Positions 31,557 to 40,520 of a DNA stretch of 64,000 nucleotides are shown here, piece by piece. The stretch lies in NCBI RefSeq assembly GCF_007995215.1, contig NZ_VCDK01000002.1:372001-436000 (forward strand), read 5' to 3'. The stretch comes from Shimia ponticola. GTDB taxonomy: Bacteria > Pseudomonadota > Alphaproteobacteria > Rhodobacterales > Rhodobacteraceae. Positions within the stretch are counted from its first letter, which is position 1. Each line of letters opens with the position of its first letter. The notes beneath the pieces were generated by a model, which was given only the letters and a program-made list of their open reading frames with translations, was not told where the DNA came from and ran no database searches. Position numbers and translations under genes: made by a program.

Positions 31557-34500
31557 ATGCCCCTGACGATTGCACTGTTTACGCTGGACGCTCTGACTGA
31601 TCCCAACGGGGTGATTTCGCTTACGCCGGACCTCAGCAACACGAATGGCGATGAATGGAATGACGGGACGCAAGCCGCCCTCGGTTCGTCAATCTCGCTC
31701 AACGCTGATGATGCCGTTGCGCTGACAATCGACGAAAGCATTCTTCAGGATGATTTCAATTCCGGTTCTGGTGGTATCGGCAACTCGCTGAGCAGTCCGC
31801 TGACAATCGGCAACACCACATTCGCGGCTGGGTCGCTTGTTGAAACAGATTACTCGGTCGTCGCCCAGGATTCTGCGACCGGCTATTACTATGTCATCAG
31901 CCATATAACGATTGATGATCAGGTCGTCGGGGCCTCGATCTCGCGTCCGTTTGACCTGAGCGCAAATGGCGGAAACGGCGCAGTTGTTACCGCCGACACG
32001 TATCCGTCGGGTACCACACTCACGACCATTGACCCGTTTGGCCTGTCCAGCAGCGCAGAATGGCTCGGCTTTATTCAAGACCCTGACTACAATCAGGGCA
32101 ATCCCTACGGCTCGTCTAATGATGTCGACATCAGCGAAAGCTGGTCGGGCTTTCAGGACCCATCCGCCTTTGTCCAACCTGATTTCATTGTCGAAGGCAC
32201 CTCTGGCGGCGACACGATTGACGGGTCTTATACTGGCGATCCAGATGGCGACGTCATTGATGGTGGTGACAGCCAATCCGCAGCAGACGACGATTTCGTC
32301 CGTTCGGGGCAGGGCGATGACGTGGTTTCGGCAGGCGCGGGCGACGACATTGTCAATGCAGGGTCTGACAACGACACGGTCTTCGGCGGCAGCGGCGATG
32401 ACGTCATCTACGGCGACCAAGAGGTTTCCACGGGTGTGGGCGAGCAGGTTACGCCTTTGGAATTGGACATCAACAATGTCCGGGCCGGCTCGCAAACCGG
32501 CACAGACGGCGCCGCAGGCATTGGCGACAGCGTCATTTATGACAATGTCGGTTTCCTTCCCGACGGTACACCTGTTGCAGCGCGCATCACGCTTACGGAC
32601 TTGTCCAACCCAAACCTCAACGTCGATCTGACTGGTTTTGCCGGTGCTGAGATCCTCGTCAACGTCGGCTCCAACCCTGCGATGCGCGGGGAAACTGCGC
32701 AATTCCGCATCGATTTTATCGATCAGACCACGGGTGAACCACTTGTTCTCACCGGGGCGGCCACATGGGGCGACATTGACGAGGTCGTTGATGCCCAGTT
32801 CGGGGGCAATGAGCAGGTCCGGATTTCGGAAAACGATTTCACCGGATATCAAACCTCGCAAAACCCGCTGATCAACGTTGAAAATACCAATGGAGACATC
32901 TTCGCCACTGGCAATACCGGTGCAAATATCGAGCCGGACAATCAGGATGCCTGGTTCACGGGGCTGTTCGAGGACCAACAAAGCCTTGAGTTTGAACTGA
33001 CGACACGCGGCGGCAACTCGGGCTTTACGCTTAACGGTGAAACAATCACCAATCCTCTGACGACAACCTTCACCCAAGGTGACGATGTACTGGTCGGCGA
33101 CGACGGCGATGACGTCATATATGGCAATGGCGGCAACGACACCCTCTATGGTGATGGTGAAAGCGCCAATTCGAACGGCTCTGAAGCCACGCTTGTCGCC
33201 GACGAGGATTTTGACACAGGCGCAACCGGTTGGACTGATACCTCCACAAATGCGTTGAATGACGGCGATCAGTACCTTGGCGCGTTCGGCAGCACCGGCG
33301 GAGCAGTCGCGACGCAAAAGACGTTCAACCTCGATCCGACCATGGGCGCCATGGTCATGGAATTTGACCTGCGCACCACCGACAGCTGGGATGGCGAGAA
33401 CTTCTTCATCGAAATTAACGGTGAACAAATCTCATCCAAGTCGCATCAGGTTGGAAATTCCGGCAACGGCGACAGCAGCACGACGTTCACGCATTCGGAT
33501 GGAACCGTCTATAATGTCGAATACGTCCTTGTTGATACCAGCCAACAAGGTGGCGGTTCATGGAATGACAGCACCTATGAGGTTCGTGTCACGGCAGAAA
33601 ATCCGCCAGACACGATCACTGTCGGCTTTGGCTCGACCCTTAATCAGGGCGCCAGCGACGAAAGCTTTGGCATTGATGATCTCATCATCGCGTCGACCGT
33701 GGACACAAATGTCGACATTCAGGACCCGACTTCGTTTGAGGGTGGAAATGGTGATGACACGCTGATCGGCGGCGCTGGCAACGACCAAGCCTATGGCGGG
33801 CTTGGTGCAGATACCATCTATGGTGACGGACAGAGCCCCGGTTACACGGTGGAAACCACAGGCGCCAACCTGATCATCAATGGTTCGTTCGAAGACGAGA
33901 CTGGCCATACGCAAACCGGGTATGGCTCGGTCATTTCCGGCGGCACGCTGGGCTGGACAGCCGTCGATCCGAGCATGGAGTTGGACCACCACAACGATGG
34001 AAAAGGTGGCACCTTCGCAACCGATGGTGAAAACGTCTTAGATATGGGCGCTTCACCCGATAACCTTGAAGTTTACCAGGATGTTGCAGGCCTTGTTGAA
34101 GGCGACACATACCTTCTGACCTTGGATGCTGGCGACCTCGCAGGGGTCAACAACAACGCCGTCGAAGTGTTCTTTGGCGGTCAGTACGTCGGGATCATCG
34201 ATCCGGCCGGCGGCACGATGGAAGGCTTCGAGTTTCTGCTCGAAGGTGGGATGGGCGATGGATCGGACCGGCTGACATTCCGTGAAATCGGGCCCGTCGA
34301 CAATGACGGACTGCAGATCGACAACGTGCAACTTTTCGCGGCTACGGTCACCGAAGACCCGGTCGATGCCGATGATGGCGCGGATGAATTGTTCGGGAAT
34401 GCGGGCAACGACACCATCTATGGCGGTGGCGGCGCCGACACCATTTCTGGCGGTGAAGGAAGCGATAACCTTTACGGTGGCACGGGTGGAGACATCATCG

Positions 34501-37418
34501 ACGCCACCGAACACGGCGGTCCTGCGGGCCCCGGCACGGGGGGTGGATCAACGATTGGCCTTTGGGACTTCAACGATCCGTCTGATCCGCTGGATGATGA
34601 CGCGGCGCTGGACAATGACGCCATCCTGCAAAATGGCGCGACCTATAACGGTGTCGATGGCGTCACCTTGGGCGGGCTGAACGATTACATCGAAATCCCG
34701 CATAACGCCGACTATGACCTGACCAGCGCGACGGTCAAAACGGTCTTTACTCTTGATGATCTCGACACTCAGCAAGCCATTTTTTCGCGTGATAGCACCG
34801 GCTTTGATGGTGGAGGTCACTTCACTTTGTGGGCCGAAACTGACGGATCACTCTACCTGCGCTGGCAGAGTGATACCGTCAGTTATGACGTCCGCACTGG
34901 CGGTTCAGTCATTTCCGCGGGCTCTGAACATGACGTGCAGGTCAGCTTTGATAGCGACGCTCAGACGATTCAAATCTTTGTCGATGGGGTGGAACAAGCT
35001 TCTGCATCGGGCGTGCCAGTCACTCTTCAAGGTAACTCAGAACCATGGGTTTTGGGTGCATCGCAGTGGCAATCTGGCGACGGAGTTGCAGACAATCTCC
35101 AGTCGCACATGGATGGCACCATCAGCCATTTTGAAATCACTGATGGTGCCTATGCACCAGGTGAAGAACCAGCAACAGATGCGCGCGATTTTGTGGACGG
35201 TGGCGCGGATGCTGACACCATTTACGCGGATAGCGGCGATGTCGTCGATGGTGGCTCGACAGGCGTTGATGACGACACTCTGCGCGTCTTTGACGTAGCG
35301 AACGTAAACATCTCAGGCCCCGATAGCAACGGCAATGGCTATGATGGCGTCGTCACGTTCAATGACGGCTCCACCATGGAGTTCTTCGAGATTGAGAACA
35401 TCATCGTGGACGATGTTCCGTTTGATGTGACCTCGACCTACGACGCGATTTCCCTGACCGGCGTTCCAGGCGGCACGGATACTTTGGTCTCAGGCGATGA
35501 GATGACGTCGATCGTCGATCCGGTCATCTATCTGGGTGGCGGCGGCACGATCTCGGCCGGGGACTCTGCCAACGTTGGCGGCGTCGGTTACACGGTGACA
35601 TCCGTTCAAACGTTTGAAGGCGACATGACGAACCTTGGTGCCGGTGGCCCCGAGGAAACGATCACCGGCTACATTGTCACCATGCAAGATGCCGAAGGCA
35701 ACGTGCTGACGCTGTTGCATCCCGAGGATCAGTACGCCGACAAGGTCGACATTACCAAGATCGAACTGATTGATGTGGGTGCGCCTGGCGCGTCCATGCC
35801 CAGCAGCGTGATTGACAACGACGATAACCTGTCTCTCGCCCCGCTAGATGGGATCGTGAACGGTACCTCCGGGAACGATGTCATCGACGCAAACTATGCC
35901 GATGATCCGCATGGTGATTTCATCGACAACAACGATGCGATCATTTCGGGCGAAGCTCCGAATGATGACATCGTCTATGCAGACGGTGGCGACGACATCG
36001 TTTTTGCCGGTGAAGGCAATGATGATGTTTTCGGTCAGGACGGAAACGACACGCTTTATGGCGGCGCAGGCGATGACTACGTTGATGGTGATGACGCTGT
36101 CGCCGGCGACGACATCCTTTATGGCGAGGCCGGCAACGACATCCTCGTTGGCGATGGCGGCGAAGACCAGCTCTTTGGTGGCGCAGACAATGACCAGCTC
36201 TTTGCCGGTGCCGATGACGATACGCTCGACGGTGGCTCAGGCAACGACCAGATGTTTGGTCAAGGCGGCGATGACACGTTCACCTTGGCTGACGGCTTTG
36301 GCACGGACACGATTGTCGGCGGCGAAACCGATGAAAACAACGGTGGCGACACGATTGATGCCTCTGGCGTTGATCGGGTCACCGTCACATTCACCGACGA
36401 TGAACAGGGCACAGCGACCGATCAGTTCGGAAGCACCGCGACCTTCTCGGAAATCGAACAAATCACCGGCGGCAGCAACGGCGACCGGATCGATCTGAGC
36501 GGTGACAGCACCGGGATCACCGTCGATAGCGGCGCAGGTGGCGATCACATCACCAGCGGCAGCGGTGCTGACACCGTCTTTGGCGGCGCGGATGGCGATT
36601 TGTTCTCTGTCACGTCTTCTGGCTCTGGTATTGGCGATGTTTTGGACGGCGGCTCGACCGGCGTCGACAGCGACACGCTCGACCTGCGTGGCTCCATCCT
36701 TCCCGGTGGGCGTCTGCAAATCAACGAGGCACCAGCCGCAGATGGCACCGGCACCAGCGGGACCGTCACCTATTTTGACTCGGCGGGTAACGAAGCGGGT
36801 ACGCTGACGTTCTTTGACATGGAAAATGTCATTCCCTGTTTCACGCCAGGAACCAAGATCAAGACGATCTGCGGTGAGGTTCCTGTTGAACATCTGCGCG
36901 TCGGCGACCGCGTTCTGACGCGCGATAACGGTTTCCAGATGATCCGTTGGATCGGAAACCGGACGGTGTCTACGGACGAACTCGCTGCGCGGCCGGAATT
37001 TGGTGCAATCGAAATTCAGGCTGGCGCATTAGGCGAAGGATTGCCCGAGCGCACGATGCGCGTCTCGCCCCAGCACCGGATGTTGATCAGCAATGGCGCA
37101 GCCGAGATGTATTTTGCCACCGAGGAGGTTCTGGTCGCGGCGAAGCATCTGACCTGTTTGTCCGGCGTGCGCGAAGTGACGGATGAAGAAGTCACTTACA
37201 TCCACATCCTCTTTGACCGCCACGAAATCGTATTGAGCGATGGTACATGGTCAGAGAGCTTCCAGCCGGGCGACCATACGCTGGGCAGCCTGGACGAAGA
37301 TGCGCGCAATGAGATTTTGGCTCTGTTCCCGGAACTGGCCGATGGCGATGCGGCGATCATGTATCCTGCTGCGCGCATGACCATTCGTGCGAAAGAGGCA
37401 CCGCTCCTGTTCCTCTAA
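31557..37418 (+). CDS. Giant RTX protein with lectin-like domains and C-terminal Hint domain (RTX-Hint 3)
   Basis: A 1953-residue acidic protein. Approximate order: N-terminal domain (1-210); RTX (211-290); the unnamed shared module (300-502); short RTX; a carbohydrate-binding-like beta domain (543-725); RTX; a domain resembling galactose-binding/DUF642 folds (762-935, starting NLIINGSFED); RTX; LamG-like domain (998-1201) related to that in protein 1 (RDSTGFDGGGHF); a cap (to 1285); an unnamed beta domain (1292-1430); RTX block (1431-1690); cap; Hint_2 domain from Cys1761 (IPCFTPGTKIKT). This Hint is diverged from the other two but keeps SPQHRM and FDRHEIVLSDGTWSESF. No signal peptide is seen. 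The gene ends 7 bp from a convergent gene. Confidence 0.92.
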   Translation: MPLTIALFTLDALTDPNGVISLTPDLSNTNGDEWNDGTQAALGSSISLNADDAVALTIDESILQDDFNSGSGGIGNSLSSPLTIGNTTFAAGSLVETDYSVVAQDSATGYYYVISHITIDDQVVGASISRPFDLSANGGNGAVVTADTYPSGTTLTTIDPFGLSSSAEWLGFIQDPDYNQGNPYGSSNDVDISESWSGFQDPSAFVQPDFIVEGTSGGDTIDGSYTGDPDGDVIDGGDSQSAADDDFVRSGQGDDVVSAGAGDDIVNAGSDNDTVFGGSGDDVIYGDQEVSTGVGEQVTPLELDINNVRAGSQTGTDGAAGIGDSVIYDNVGFLPDGTPVAARITLTDLSNPNLNVDLTGFAGAEILVNVGSNPAMRGETAQFRIDFIDQTTGEPLVLTGAATWGDIDEVVDAQFGGNEQVRISENDFTGYQTSQNPLINVENTNGDIFATGNTGANIEPDNQDAWFTGLFEDQQSLEFELTTRGGNSGFTLNGETITNPLTTTFTQGDDVLVGDDGDDVIYGNGGNDTLYGDGESANSNGSEATLVADEDFDTGATGWTDTSTNALNDGDQYLGAFGSTGGAVATQKTFNLDPTMGAMVMEFDLRTTDSWDGENFFIEINGEQISSKSHQVGNSGNGDSSTTFTHSDGTVYNVEYVLVDTSQQGGGSWNDSTYEVRVTAENPPDTITVGFGSTLNQGASDESFGIDDLIIASTVDTNVDIQDPTSFEGGNGDDTLIGGAGNDQAYGGLGADTIYGDGQSPGYTVETTGANLIINGSFEDETGHTQTGYGSVISGGTLGWTAVDPSMELDHHNDGKGGTFATDGENVLDMGASPDNLEVYQDVAGLVEGDTYLLTLDAGDLAGVNNNAVEVFFGGQYVGIIDPAGGTMEGFEFLLEGGMGDGSDRLTFREIGPVDNDGLQIDNVQLFAATVTEDPVDADDGADELFGNAGNDTIYGGGGADTISGGEGSDNLYGGTGGDIIDATEHGGPAGPGTGGGSTIGLWDFNDPSDPLDDDAALDNDAILQNGATYNGVDGVTLGGLNDYIEIPHNADYDLTSATVKTVFTLDDLDTQQAIFSRDSTGFDGGGHFTLWAETDGSLYLRWQSDTVSYDVRTGGSVISAGSEHDVQVSFDSDAQTIQIFVDGVEQASASGVPVTLQGNSEPWVLGASQWQSGDGVADNLQSHMDGTISHFEITDGAYAPGEEPATDARDFVDGGADADTIYADSGDVVDGGSTGVDDDTLRVFDVANVNISGPDSNGNGYDGVVTFNDGSTMEFFEIENIIVDDVPFDVTSTYDAISLTGVPGGTDTLVSGDEMTSIVDPVIYLGGGGTISAGDSANVGGVGYTVTSVQTFEGDMTNLGAGGPEETITGYIVTMQDAEGNVLTLLHPEDQYADKVDITKIELIDVGAPGASMPSSVIDNDDNLSLAPLDGIVNGTSGNDVIDANYADDPHGDFIDNNDAIISGEAPNDDIVYADGGDDIVFAGEGNDDVFGQDGNDTLYGGAGDDYVDGDDAVAGDDILYGEAGNDILVGDGGEDQLFGGADNDQLFAGADDDTLDGGSGNDQMFGQGGDDTFTLADGFGTDTIVGGETDENNGGDTIDASGVDRVTVTFTDDEQGTATDQFGSTATFSEIEQITGGSNGDRIDLSGDSTGITVDSGAGGDHITSGSGADTVFGGADGDLFSVTSSGSGIGDVLDGGSTGVDSDTLDLRGSILPGGRLQINEAPAADGTGTSGTVTYFDSAGNEAGTLTFFDMENVIPCFTPGTKIKTICGEVPVEHLRVGDRVLTRDNGFQMIRWIGNRTVSTDELAARPEFGAIEIQAGALGEGLPERTMRVSPQHRMLISNGAAEMYFATEEVLVAAKHLTCLSGVREVTDEEVTYIHILFDRHEIVLSDGTWSESFQPGDHTLGSLDEDARNEILALFPELADGDAAIMYPAARMTIRAKEAPLLFL

Positions 37419-37425
37419 GGAACGT

Positions 37426-38022
37426 CTAGCTCTGCTGGGCCGCGCGCCATGCGGCCCAGTCTTCTGGCGTATCGAGATCTGTCACGGCATGGTCGTTGTC
37501 CAACGGGACCAAAGCGTAGCCATGCGCCCGTAAGACGACCCGCGGACCTTCGTCGCCTGAGTCACAACCTGCAAGATCGTCAAAGACGCTAGCCGGGAAC
37601 ACAACCGGATGACCCGGCGTGCCGTCTTGGCCCGCCGCGCGACATGGGACATCCGTAACCGCCGCAAGGGTTTTCCTCAGATCGTCCGCTGTCAGCCCGA
37701 CTAAATCCGGCAGTAGCACCATAAGATGCGTTGCATCTGATGGCAGGGTGCCGACATGCGCCGACACAGTGCCTCCAAGCCCCTCCCGCGAAGCTGGATA
37801 CTGCGCGGAAGTTACTTGGAGCCCATCAAGAGAGGCTTTGCGAGCGGCATAGTAAGGATGCGCCGGGTCTGGCAGCGCGACCGTTACATTGCCTGATACC
37901 GACTGCGCCATTTGCGCCTGTTTGCGCAGAAGAGGTCGTCCATCGACGTCCTCAGTCAGCTTATCGCGCCCGCGCATCCGGGACGACGCACCGGCGGCCG
38001 GTATCAGAATATGCAACTTCAC
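37426..38022 (-). CDS. MobA/MocA-like nucleotidyltransferase
   Basis: A 198-residue NTP-transferase of the MobA/MocA group. The nucleotide-binding signature is IPAAGASSRMRGRDKL, followed by VLLPDLVGLTADDLRK (metal-binding Asp), GHPVVFP and the C-terminal DLDTPEDWAAW. Relatives transfer CMP or GMP to molybdopterin; substrate here is not proven. Its GTG overlaps the stop of the upstream dehydrogenase gene (GTGA), so the two are translationally coupled. Confidence 0.82.
   Translation of the reverse strand: MKLHILIPAAGASSRMRGRDKLTEDVDGRPLLRKQAQMAQSVSGNVTVALPDPAHPYYAARKASLDGLQVTSAQYPASREGLGGTVSAHVGTLPSDATHLMVLLPDLVGLTADDLRKTLAAVTDVPCRAAGQDGTPGHPVVFPASVFDDLAGCDSGDEGPRVVLRAHGYALVPLDNDHAVTDLDTPEDWAAWRAAQQS
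37435..37459. terminator. Hairpin inside the 3' end of the nucleotidyltransferase gene
   Basis: CTGGGCCGC and GCGGCCCAG form a perfect 9-bp stem with a 7-nt loop, 16 nt past the RTX-Hint 3 stop. It lies in the coding end of the convergent gene, so the only visible terminator for the RTX transcript is embedded in its neighbour. There is no T run. Confidence 0.5.
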
Positions 38023-40427
38023 CCACGCATCCGCTGGCCGTCTACGTCAAAGAGCGGAGTTGTGATCAAATGTGCCGGCCGCCGTTTGCCAAGAATTTCG
38101 ATCTCGACCTCTAGACCCTCGGTCACGCGGTCCCTTGGGATAAGAGCATTGGCAATGCTTTTGCCCGCGTAGTGAGAATACCCTCCAGAGGTGCAAAAGC
38201 CCTGAACCTCATCATCGATGAATACAGGTTCATAGGCCACGACATCCGCGTCATCGGCGTCGACCTCGAAAACGGCCAATTGACGGGCAGGGGGCGTCTC
38301 ACGCTCGGCTTCAGCCGCGGCGCGCCCGATGAAATCCGTGTTTTTTTTCCATGAAATGAAACGATCAAGGCCGGTCTCAGCCGCGGTGTAATCAGGTGAG
38401 AACTCCGACAGCCACGAACCAAAGAACTTATCGAGGCGCAGCGACATCATAGCACGCATCCCAAAGGGTGCCATCTCAAACTCTTGCCCGGCCTCCCACA
38501 AAGCATCCCAAAGTTGGCGTTGAGCCATGGGGTTTGTGTAGATCTCAAAGCCAAGGTCGCCGGTATAACTGACCCGTTGAACGATGCAGTCGGCCATGCC
38601 AACGGTCATACGTGCGACATCCAAAAACCGCATGTCCGCGACCGGAAAACCGGTGCATTTTGCAAGCACCTTACCAGCATTCGGCCCGGCGATCTGAAAG
38701 CCGGTGCGCGCGTCAGAGATGTTTGTCACGGTGACGCCTTCCATCGCGTTCATCTCGAACCAGCGCAGATGGTAGTCTTGGCTTCCATAGCTTGCTGTCA
38801 GTTGAAACAAGGTGTCATCAAGGCAAGATACAGTGAAATCACCAATCAACTTGCCCTTTGGTGACAACATTGGTGTCAGCGACAGACGACCGGGTTGAGG
38901 AATTCGGCCTGCCATGACGCGGTCAAGCCACGCGCGGGCGTTTGGCCCCGCGACCTCGAATTTACCGAAGTTGTGGGTTTCGTTGATCCCAACGGAATTC
39001 CGCACGGCCATGACCTCGCGCCGCGTGGCGTCCCAGGCGTTTGAGCGACGAAACGATGGCGTTTCAAATCGAGGCTCGTCGCCTTGGGCAAAATAGTTTG
39101 GCACTTCGAGCCCAAATTGATGCCCCCATACTGCGCCCATAGCGTCGAAGGTGTCGTACATCGGTGTGCGGTTGAACGGGCGCGCCGCTGGCAGCTCTTC
39201 GTTCGGGTAAGACACGCTGAAGCGACGCTGATAGTTTTCGATTACCTTTGGCACAGTGTAACCGGGCGTGATCCATTTGCCGAAGCGGGCCACATCCATG
39301 GCAAAAACGTCGCGTTCAGGCTCGCCTTCGACCATCCATTGCGCCAGCGTCAGCCCCACACCACCGCCTTGGCTGAAGCCGGCCATGACGGCGCAGGCGC
39401 TCCAGTAATTGCGCATGCCGGGCACGGGGCCGACCAGCGGATTGCCGTCAGGTGCAAAGGTGAACGGACCATGGATCACGGTTTTCACACCGGCCTTTTC
39501 CAACACCGGGAACCGTTTGTAGGCAAAGTCGATGCTGTCGGCGATCTTTTCAAAGTTGTCGTCGATCAGTTCCTGCCCCCAATCCCAAGGGGTTCCGCCC
39601 ACAGACCAAGGCTCGCAGGGTTGCTCGTAAAATCCGATACACAATCCACGACCTTCCTGTCGCAGATAGCTTTCACCCGCAGGATCCATGACATGAGGAT
39701 GTTCGCTGTCGCGTTCGTAAATTTCAGGGACGTCGTCCGTCACCAGATACTGGTGCGCCATGGGGAGAAGCGGCAGGTAAAGCCCCGCCATCGCTGCAAC
39801 CTCACGCGCCCACAACCCGCCAGCATTGACGATATGCTCTGCGTGAATCGAGCCCTTATCTGTGACCACGTCCCATGTCCCATCAGGGCGCTGGTTCGTT
39901 TCGATCACCTTTGTATGGGTGTAGATTTCCGCGCCACCCATCCGCGCGGCCTTGGCATAGGCCAAGGTCGTTCCCGATGGATCAAGGTGACCGTCGAGAG
40001 GATCATACAGGGCACCAAGAATGCCGTCTGTGTTGGTGATCGGCGCAATTTGCTTGATCTCGTCAGGGCCTACGATTTCCGTTTCTAGTCCCATGTAACG
40101 GTGCTTGGCCCGCTCGGCGACAAGCATGTCGAACCGGTCCTGATTGTCGGCCAAGGTCACGCCGCCGACGTGGTGCAACCCGCAGGACATGCCAGTCAGC
40201 TCTTCCAGTTCTTTATAGAGCTTAATCGTATACCCTTGCAGGGCGGCCATATTCGTGTCGCCGTTCAGAGTGTGAAAGCCGCCCGCTGCGTGCCATGTTG
40301 ATCCGCTGGTCAGTTCCGAACGCTCAAGCAGGATCACGTCGGACCAGCCCAGCTTGGTCAGATGATACAGCACAGAACAGCCGACAACGCCGCCGCCGAT
40401 GACTGCTACGCGGGTGGTGGTTTTCAT
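38019..40427 (-). CDS. Dimethylglycine/sarcosine dehydrogenase-type FAD enzyme with GcvT domain
   Basis: An 802-residue fusion of a DAO-type FAD oxidoreductase (residues 1-380; VAVIGGGVVGCSVLYHL start, then SGSTWHAAGG covalent-flavin-type histidine region) and a folate-binding aminomethyltransferase GcvT part (about 430-790; NFGKFEVAGPNA, SYTGDLGFEIY, GMRAMMSLRLDKFFG). Family members oxidatively demethylate dimethylglycine or sarcosine and pass the one-carbon unit to tetrahydrofolate. The ATG at 40427 has a GGAG ribosome site; an in-frame start at 40457 is less likely. A Rieske monooxygenase on the same strand two genes away supports methylated-amine catabolism. Confidence 0.88.
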   Translation of the reverse strand: MKTTTRVAVIGGGVVGCSVLYHLTKLGWSDVILLERSELTSGSTWHAAGGFHTLNGDTNMAALQGYTIKLYKELEELTGMSCGLHHVGGVTLADNQDRFDMLVAERAKHRYMGLETEIVGPDEIKQIAPITNTDGILGALYDPLDGHLDPSGTTLAYAKAARMGGAEIYTHTKVIETNQRPDGTWDVVTDKGSIHAEHIVNAGGLWAREVAAMAGLYLPLLPMAHQYLVTDDVPEIYERDSEHPHVMDPAGESYLRQEGRGLCIGFYEQPCEPWSVGGTPWDWGQELIDDNFEKIADSIDFAYKRFPVLEKAGVKTVIHGPFTFAPDGNPLVGPVPGMRNYWSACAVMAGFSQGGGVGLTLAQWMVEGEPERDVFAMDVARFGKWITPGYTVPKVIENYQRRFSVSYPNEELPAARPFNRTPMYDTFDAMGAVWGHQFGLEVPNYFAQGDEPRFETPSFRRSNAWDATRREVMAVRNSVGINETHNFGKFEVAGPNARAWLDRVMAGRIPQPGRLSLTPMLSPKGKLIGDFTVSCLDDTLFQLTASYGSQDYHLRWFEMNAMEGVTVTNISDARTGFQIAGPNAGKVLAKCTGFPVADMRFLDVARMTVGMADCIVQRVSYTGDLGFEIYTNPMAQRQLWDALWEAGQEFEMAPFGMRAMMSLRLDKFFGSWLSEFSPDYTAAETGLDRFISWKKNTDFIGRAAAEAERETPPARQLAVFEVDADDADVVAYEPVFIDDEVQGFCTSGGYSHYAGKSIANALIPRDRVTEGLEVEIEILGKRRPAHLITTPLFDVDGQRMRG

Positions 40428-40520
40428 GGCATCTCTCTCCAAACTTCCTGTCGGCAAACGCTAGCCTTTGGGTGCGTTGGCTGGCACTACAGTATCGACA
40501 TTTTGCGTCGTAGTTGAGCC

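Noticed and set aside
31689-33428. 579-codon open frame antisense to RTX-Hint 3
   Set aside because: Same compositional effect as above; no ribosome site and no recognisable domain.
39084-40088. 334-codon frame antisense to the dimethylglycine-dehydrogenase-type gene
   Set aside because: Sense frame is a clear enzyme; antisense protein has no domain features.
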